NCBI GenBank assembly: GCA_964200185.2
Contig: CAXNAD020000001.1
Coordinates: forward strand, 1-40,000
Reading direction: 5' to 3'
From: Choristocarpus tenellus KU-1152
Lineage: Eukaryota > Phaeophyceae
DNA: 40,000 nucleotides
The notes below the pieces were generated by a model, which saw nothing but the letters and a program-made list of their open reading frames with translations, was not told the DNA's origin and did no database searches. Of the stretch, positions 35,448 through 40,000 are shown one piece after another; the first letter of the stretch is position 1, and the number at the start of each line of letters is the position of its first letter. The position numbers were made by a program, and so were the translations under genes.

Positions 35448-35795
35448 TTAACTAATAGTTTCTAAAATGATTGTAATATGACATGTTGGTTTTCTAATTT
35501 GATATCCTCGTCCTTGTGCTCGTGGTCGAAGTCGACGTAAAACTGGTCCTTGATTTGCAAATATTGTTTTAATTTTTAAATTTTCTTTATTTAAACCATT
35601 ATTATTTTCTGCATTTGCTGCCGCAGAATTTAAAACTTGCCAAATCGGACCACAAGCTTTATAAGGCATAAATTCTAACATCAATAATGTTTCTAAATAT
35701 GATCGACCTCTAATTTGATTTAAAACATGTCTTACTTTAGTGGCGGAAATTCTTATATATTTACTTACAGCTTTTATAGTTTTTTTATTTTTCAT
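35448..35795 (-). CDS. rpl22: Ribosomal protein uL22
   Basis: Exit-tunnel protein. The 115-residue protein has [17 protein letters not shown], the helix with S-A-A-A-N-A-E-N-N, and [18 protein letters not shown]. Three nt after rps19. Confidence 0.97.
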   Translation of the reverse strand: MKNKKTIKAVSKYIRISATKVRHVLNQIRGRSYLETLLMLEFMPYKACGPIWQVLNSAAANAENNNGLNKENLKIKTIFANQGPVLRRLRPRAQGRGYQIRKPTCHITIILETIS

Positions 35796-35798
35796 TTT

Positions 35799-36080
35799 TT
35801 ATTTTCTTATTTTTCGATCACTTTTCTTTTCATGAGTACGAAAGTTTCTTGTTGGAACAAACTCTCCTAATTTATGACCAATAATTTGGTCAGAAATAAA
35901 AAGTGGAAAATGTTGCTTTCCATTATAAATTGAAATGGTATGGCCAATCATTGAAGGAATAATTGTGGATGAACGTGACCAGGTTTTAATAACTTTTTTA
36001 TTTGTTTTTAAATCTGTTTTTTTTATTTTTTCTAATAAATGATAAGCTATATAAGGTCCTTTATGAAGTGATCTTCCCAT
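35799..36080 (-). CDS. rps19: Ribosomal protein uS19
   Basis: 30S head protein contacting the A-site finger. The 93-residue protein has [26 protein letters not shown] and [14 protein letters not shown]. Placed between rpl2 and rpl22. Confidence 0.98.
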   Translation of the reverse strand: MGRSLHKGPYIAYHLLEKIKKTDLKTNKKVIKTWSRSSTIIPSMIGHTISIYNGKQHFPLFISDQIIGHKLGEFVPTRNFRTHEKKSDRKIRK

Positions 36081-36124
36081 AATTTTATTAAAATTAAATA
36101 AATATTAAAAATTTTTAATAGATT

Positions 36125-36952
36125 TTAAACTCTTGAACGAATAATATAAATATCACTATATTTATTAATTTTTCTTGTTTTAACTCCTAAAGCAGGTTTT
36201 CCCCAAGGTGTAAAAGCTTTAGGTCTTCCTATTGTTGCACGTCCCTCTCCACCTCCATGAGGATGATCACATGGGTTCATCACAGATCCTCGAACTGTTG
36301 GTCTAATCCCTAACCATCTTTTTCGTCCTGCTTTTCCTAATCTAATATTATTATAATCTTTATTACTAACAATTCCAATAGTAGCAAAATAATTATGATT
36401 TACTAATCTAACTTCTTTAGATGGTAAACGTAAAGTAACATAATTATTTTCTTTAGCTAAAATTTTAGCTGCAGTACCTGCAGCTCTAACAATTTGACCA
36501 CCTTTATTATACGATAATTCAATATTATGAATTGAAGTACCAAGTGGAATATTTTTCAATTGAACATTATTTCCTATTCGAATTGGAGCATTAAATCCTG
36601 ATAAAATTTTTGCTCCAATTTTTAATTGGTCTGGACAAATAATATAATTTTTTTCACCATCAATATAATGAATTAAAGCAATTCTAGCATTTCGATTTGG
36701 ATCATATTCAATAGCAGCTACAGACCCTACTATATTAAATTTTTTACGTTTAAAATCAATAATCCGATATTGTCTTTTATGGCCACCACCAAGATGACGA
36801 ATTGTAATTTTTCCTTGATTATTTCGACCTTTTTTTCGATGATTTTTTTTTAAAAGCTTTTTTTCAGGAGTTGTTTTCGTAATTTCAGTAAACGAAGACA
36901 AAATAGTATTTCTTGTCCCAGGTGTATAAACTTTACAGATCCGAATAACCAT
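36125..36952 (-). CDS. rpl2: Ribosomal protein uL2
   Basis: Core large-subunit protein near the peptidyl transferase centre. The 275-residue protein contains [26 protein letters not shown] and the conserved [14 protein letters not shown] near 220-235. Intron-free, and follows rpl23 by 17 nt. Confidence 0.98.
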   Translation of the reverse strand: MVIRICKVYTPGTRNTILSSFTEITKTTPEKKLLKKNHRKKGRNNQGKITIRHLGGGHKRQYRIIDFKRKKFNIVGSVAAIEYDPNRNARIALIHYIDGEKNYIICPDQLKIGAKILSGFNAPIRIGNNVQLKNIPLGTSIHNIELSYNKGGQIVRAAGTAAKILAKENNYVTLRLPSKEVRLVNHNYFATIGIVSNKDYNNIRLGKAGRKRWLGIRPTVRGSVMNPCDHPHGGGEGRATIGRPKAFTPWGKPALGVKTRKINKYSDIYIIRSRV

Positions 36953-36969
36953 ATTGTTTTAATCCTTTT

Positions 36970-37272
36970 TTAATTTTCTGAAAATAAATCAATTTTATTT
37001 TCTTTAGCTAATTTAATAATTACTTTTTTATAACGTGGTCTAGTACCAATATTTTTTCCAACACGACGTTTTTTTTTTGCTAAATTACAACTATTAATTT
37101 TAATAACTTTAACATTAAATAAAAATTCAATTGTTTTTTTTACAATTGTTTTTGTTGTTTTTAAATCAACTAAAAATGTATATTGATTATTTTGAAGAAG
37201 ACGATTTGTTTTGCGAGTAAGTAAAGGATATTTTATTAAATCAATATTTGAATAAAAATTTATTTTAGTCAT
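36970..37272 (-). CDS. rpl23: Ribosomal protein uL23
   Basis: Exit-tunnel protein that docks nascent-chain factors. I start it at the ATG at 37272 (M-T-K-I-N-F..., 100 residues), preceded by GAGG inside the end of rpl4; the frame stays open to a TTG at 37287, which is less likely. The core [16 protein letters not shown] and [13 protein letters not shown] are typical. It overlaps rpl4 by 8 nt. Confidence 0.95.
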   Translation of the reverse strand: MTKINFYSNIDLIKYPLLTRKTNRLLQNNQYTFLVDLKTTKTIVKKTIEFLFNVKVIKINSCNLAKKKRRVGKNIGTRPRYKKVIIKLAKENKIDLFSEN

Positions 37273-38041
37273 TATACGTTTCCTCAATAAGTTTCAAACT
37301 CTTTACTGTAATAATTAAATGTTTTGTTGTTAAAAGTTGTTTTATATTTAAATTTTCAGCTAATGTAATATTAATTGTTTTTATATTATTTATTGCTTTA
37401 AATAAATTTTTTTCAATTTTTGGCACAATTAATAATGTTTCTTCATTTAAATTAATATTTAAAATTTTTAATTGTTTTAATATATTATTTGTTTTATTTG
37501 AAATATTTTCAAAATCATTAATAATAATAATATTATTTTTTTTTCCTAAAAGTAAATTACGTAAACCTAATCGCCATTCTTTACGATTAATTTTATTAAA
37601 ATAAATTTTTGGTTTAGGTCCAAAAGAAACACCACCACCTTTCCATAAAGGTGAACGATTAGAACCAGCTCGAGCTCGTCCAGTCCCTTTTTGACGCCAT
37701 GGTTTTTTTCCACCACCTCTTACTTCTGCACGTGTTTTAGTATTTGCCGTTCCATATCTTTTATTATGACGTTGAGTAATAAATGCTCTATGAATTATGT
37801 AATTTTTAGTATTATAATTATATAATTTTTTTAATAAAATATAATATTGATATAAAATTAATTGATTTGGATTTTTAAAAATATTTTTTTTTTCAAATTT
37901 TAATATTTGTTGTAATATAATTTTATATTCACTTTTGACTATTGAAGTCATAGAATTATTAAAATCTAGTGTTATTAAATTTTCGTTTTCTTTTCCAGTT
38001 AAGTCTTGTATAGGAAAAGTAATATTGTTTTTTAAATGCAT
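37265..38041 (-). CDS. rpl4: Ribosomal protein uL4
   Basis: Large-subunit protein with a loop lining the exit tunnel. The 258-residue protein is longer than bacterial L4 (about 200) because of extra residues before the core. The tunnel loop [19 protein letters not shown] preceded by [13 protein letters not shown] is intact. The end is rich in Lys, Asn and Ile. Its last codons contain the rpl23 ribosome-binding site. Confidence 0.96.
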   Translation of the reverse strand: MHLKNNITFPIQDLTGKENENLITLDFNNSMTSIVKSEYKIILQQILKFEKKNIFKNPNQLILYQYYILLKKLYNYNTKNYIIHRAFITQRHNKRYGTANTKTRAEVRGGGKKPWRQKGTGRARAGSNRSPLWKGGGVSFGPKPKIYFNKINRKEWRLGLRNLLLGKKNNIIIINDFENISNKTNNILKQLKILNINLNEETLLIVPKIEKNLFKAINNIKTINITLAENLNIKQLLTTKHLIITVKSLKLIEETYND

Positions 38042-38079
38042 AAATAATTTTTTTTTATTCTATATTTATAACAAAAATA

Positions 38080-38703
38080 TTATTTTGAAGAAATAATATT
38101 TAATAAATTACCTGGTTTCCCAGGTACACTACCATTTAAAATTAAAAGATTTTGTTTTGTATCAATTCCAAGAATTTTTAATTTTAATAAAGTAATTTGT
38201 TTAGAACCTAATTGTCCTGCCATAAGTTTACCAGGAAAAACTCGACCAGGTTTAGTTCCTGGTCCAATTGAACCAGGAGCACGGTGATTTTTTGATCCAT
38301 GACTCATTGGTCCACGTTTAAATTTGTGTCTTTTTTGATTTCCACTAAATCCTTTTCCGATTGATTTTCCAGTTACATTGACATATTCATTAATTTTAAA
38401 ATTCTCTACTGAAATAGTTTGACCTACAGAATAATTTTGAGGCTCAATAACTTTATATTCACATAAATGTGTTAAACAAGGTAAATTATTTTTTTGTAAA
38501 TGTCCTAATTCCGGTTTCTTAAAATTTTTTAATTTAACTTCTGAATAACCAATTTGTATAGCATTATAACCATTAAATTGTTCAGTTTTAATTTGTGTAA
38601 TAATGCAAGGACCAACCTGAATTACTGTAACAGGTATAGCTAAACCATCTGTATTAAAAATTTGCGTCATTCCAATTTTATTTCCAAATAAACCAATAGA
38701 CAC
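38080..38703 (-). CDS. rpl3: Ribosomal protein uL3 (GTG start)
   Basis: Early-assembly protein next to the peptidyl transferase centre. The 207-residue protein starts [15 protein letters not shown] after the initiator. The start codon is GTG at 38703, with GGAG 11 nt upstream; the next in-frame ATG is inside the conserved G-M-T motif. The conserved tip R-A-P-G-S-I-G is present. First gene of the S10-type cluster; rpl21 rather than dnaK precedes it. Confidence 0.96.
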   Translation of the reverse strand: MSIGLFGNKIGMTQIFNTDGLAIPVTVIQVGPCIITQIKTEQFNGYNAIQIGYSEVKLKNFKKPELGHLQKNNLPCLTHLCEYKVIEPQNYSVGQTISVENFKINEYVNVTGKSIGKGFSGNQKRHKFKRGPMSHGSKNHRAPGSIGPGTKPGRVFPGKLMAGQLGSKQITLLKLKILGIDTKQNLLILNGSVPGKPGNLLNIISSK

Positions 38704-38781
38704 AATTATTTGTACTCCAAATAAAAAAAATTAATAAAATTAATATTAACTAAAATAATCAACATATCGTTAAATAAATTT

Positions 38782-39093
38782 TTAGATGATTTTATTTATT
38801 AATAAACGTGTTAGTTTTTGTCTATGTCCAAATTTTTTTTTATATTTTTTTTTTGGTTTCATTTTAAAAACTAAGATCTTAGGACCTAGAAAATGTTTAG
38901 TGATTATTCCTTCAATTTTAACATTATTTAAAAATGGTTGACCAATCAATATATTATTGTTTTTTTTTACAAATAATACCCGACGAATTAAAATATTACT
39001 ACCTGTTTTAATTGTTAAACGATTTAATTCAATAAATTTTTTGGGTTCGACCCAAAATTGTTTACCACTAGCTTCAATAATTGCATATTCCAT
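38782..39093 (-). CDS. rpl21: Ribosomal protein bL21
   Basis: Large-subunit protein. The 103-residue protein begins M-E-Y-A-I-I-E-A-S-G-K-Q-F-W-V-E and ends with K-K-Y-K-K-K-F-G-H-R-Q-K-L-T-R. It stands between the 5S rRNA gene (about 71 nt upstream) and rpl3, all on the minus strand. The usual bacterial partner rpl27 is not adjacent. Confidence 0.96.
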   Translation of the reverse strand: MEYAIIEASGKQFWVEPKKFIELNRLTIKTGSNILIRRVLFVKKNNNILIGQPFLNNVKIEGIITKHFLGPKILVFKMKPKKKYKKKFGHRQKLTRLLINKII

Positions 39094-39164
39094 TTATTTT
39101 CAAAAATCTATAAAAAACACTTTTCAAATTCCTTGATACAAATAAAATGAATTTAAATTAGAAT

Positions 39165-39280
39165 TCTTGGCATAAGTTATCTTCCCAAAGGACTCCTCCT
39201 TAAGTATTGTTACTGTAATAATGTTTCACCATTGAGTTCGATATGGGTCAATGTGGTTCCATTATTCTTTAAACACCAAA
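39165..39280 (-). rRNA. rrf: 5S ribosomal RNA
   Basis: Minus strand. The terminal stem TTGGTGT/ATGCCAA closes the molecule, and the segments GGAACCACATTGACCC and CGAACTCAATGGTGAAAC are conserved. Ends are estimated to within a few bases. It follows the 23S gene by about 25 nt. Confidence 0.93.
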
Positions 39281-39304
39281 AAAATAATTTTTTAAAGCTA
39301 GAAA

Positions 39305-39466
39305 TAAGTTCAAGTCCTCGATCTATTAGTACATCTTAGCTTAATACATTACTGCACTTCGACTTAATGCCTATCCTTGGAACCAGTCTAAATTGACCAT
39401 GTTCAACGGCTAGTCTTGCCGTGATCTTACTTGTTTTTAACAATGAGAGTACTCATCTTGAGGAAA

Positions 39467-39498
<32 letters not shown>

Positions 39499-39623
39499 TT
39501 TCCATACATAGCTACCCAGCGTTTACCATTGGCATGATAACTGGTACACCAGCGGTATGTTCTTCTCGGTCCTCTCGTACTAGAGAAAAATCCCCTCAAT
39601 ACTCTAACGCCTACACCGGATAT

Positions 39624-39659
<36 letters not shown>

Positions 39660-39707
39660 ACGTACCGCTTTCATGGGCGAACAGCCCAACCCTTGGGACG
39701 TACTACC

Positions 39708-39790
<83 letters not shown>

Positions 39791-40000
39791 TAGAGTAACT
39801 TTTATCCGTTGAGTGACGACTTTTCCACTCAATATCGCCAGATCACTAAGACCGACTTTCGTCTCTGTTCGACCTGTAAGTCTCACAGTCAAGCTTCCTT
39901 ATGCCTTTATACTCTAAAATCGATTTCTGACCGATCTGAGGAAACCTTTGTACGCCTCCGTTACTTTTTGGGAGGCGACCGCCCCAGTCAAACTGCCCGC
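39305..40000 (-). rRNA. rrl: 23S ribosomal RNA, 3' portion (runs off the window)
   Basis: Minus strand; the window holds roughly the last quarter of the gene (domains V and VI). The sarcin-ricin loop AGTACGAGAGGACC is at 39569-39582, the peptidyl-transferase-region segment CCTCGATGTCGGCTC at about 39723-39737, and TAGGGATAACAGGCT near 39775-39792. The 3' end is estimated from GGACTTGAAC near 39305. It is far more G+C-rich than the protein genes. No intron is seen in this part. Confidence 0.95.

Noticed and set aside
39486-39892. Two open frames on the minus strand (39486-39743 and 39671-39892)
   Set aside because: They lie wholly inside the conserved 3' part of 23S rRNA; the protein-like frames are a by-product of the higher G+C content.
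1-40000. CRISPR arrays, insertion sequences, group I/II introns, prophage or horizontally acquired islands
   Set aside because: No spaced direct repeats, transposase, intron-encoded protein or gene out of keeping with a plastid was found; all tRNA and protein genes read through without introns.

Overview
This window is part of the plastid (chloroplast) genome of a red alga. Every protein gene but one is a recognisable plastid or cyanobacterial-type gene, and coding density is very high. The sequence is strongly A+T-rich outside the rRNA and tRNA genes, the code is standard, and I see no intron. Retention of ilvB, pheT, thiS, rps1, sufB/sufC, dnaB (with an intein), petF, psaE, psb28, ycf33, ycf39, ycf41 and ycf65 points to Rhodophyta rather than a green plastid. 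pheT and thiS argue against a red-derived secondary plastid. I cannot name the species.

Layout. 1-3548 (+): dnaB with a mini-intein, trnW, then rpl11-rpl1-rpl12. 3576-8137: petF (-), psbB-psbT (+), psbN (-), psbH (+), ftsH (-), a region that switches strand at almost every gene. 8211-10243 (-): ycf33-ilvB, running on towards ftsH. 10401-11680 (+): ycf39-ycf41. 11758-14173 (-): psbD-psbC with the classic overlap. 14300-19535: trnN, rps4, trnR-ACG and trnQ (+), an unidentified 131-aa ORF, ycf65, rps16, ycf19, sufB-sufC, and a four-tRNA cluster (R-UCU, V, T, H). 19603-23722: psaE (-), psb28, pheT and rps1 (+), thiS (-). 23734-39093 (-): one unbroken ribosomal-protein superoperon, rpl21-rpl3-rpl4-rpl23-rpl2-rps19-rpl22-rps3-rpl16-rpl29-rps17-rpl14-rpl24-rpl5-rps8-rpl6-rpl18-rps5-secY-rpl36-rps13-rps11-rpoA-rpl13-rps9-rpl31-rps12-rps7-tufA-rps10. 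It lies directly behind the 5S and 23S rRNA genes on the same strand (39165-40000).

How the genes work together: most of the window builds the plastid translation machine (23S/5S rRNA, eight tRNAs, about thirty ribosomal proteins, EF-Tu, PheRS beta) with the RNA polymerase alpha subunit and the SecY translocon. The rest serves photosystems II and I (psbB/C/D/H/N/T, psb28, ycf39, psaE), electron transfer (ferredoxin), Fe-S assembly (SufBC), protein quality control (FtsH), DNA replication (DnaB), branched-chain amino acid synthesis (IlvB) and thiamine synthesis (ThiS).

The most unusual structure is non-coding: a perfect 68-bp palindrome between trnN and rps4, a perfect 42-bp palindrome that contains the stop codons of psbT and psbN, further long hairpins in other spacers, and a C-rich double-hairpin element between psaE and psb28. 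No transposon, CRISPR array or foreign island was seen.
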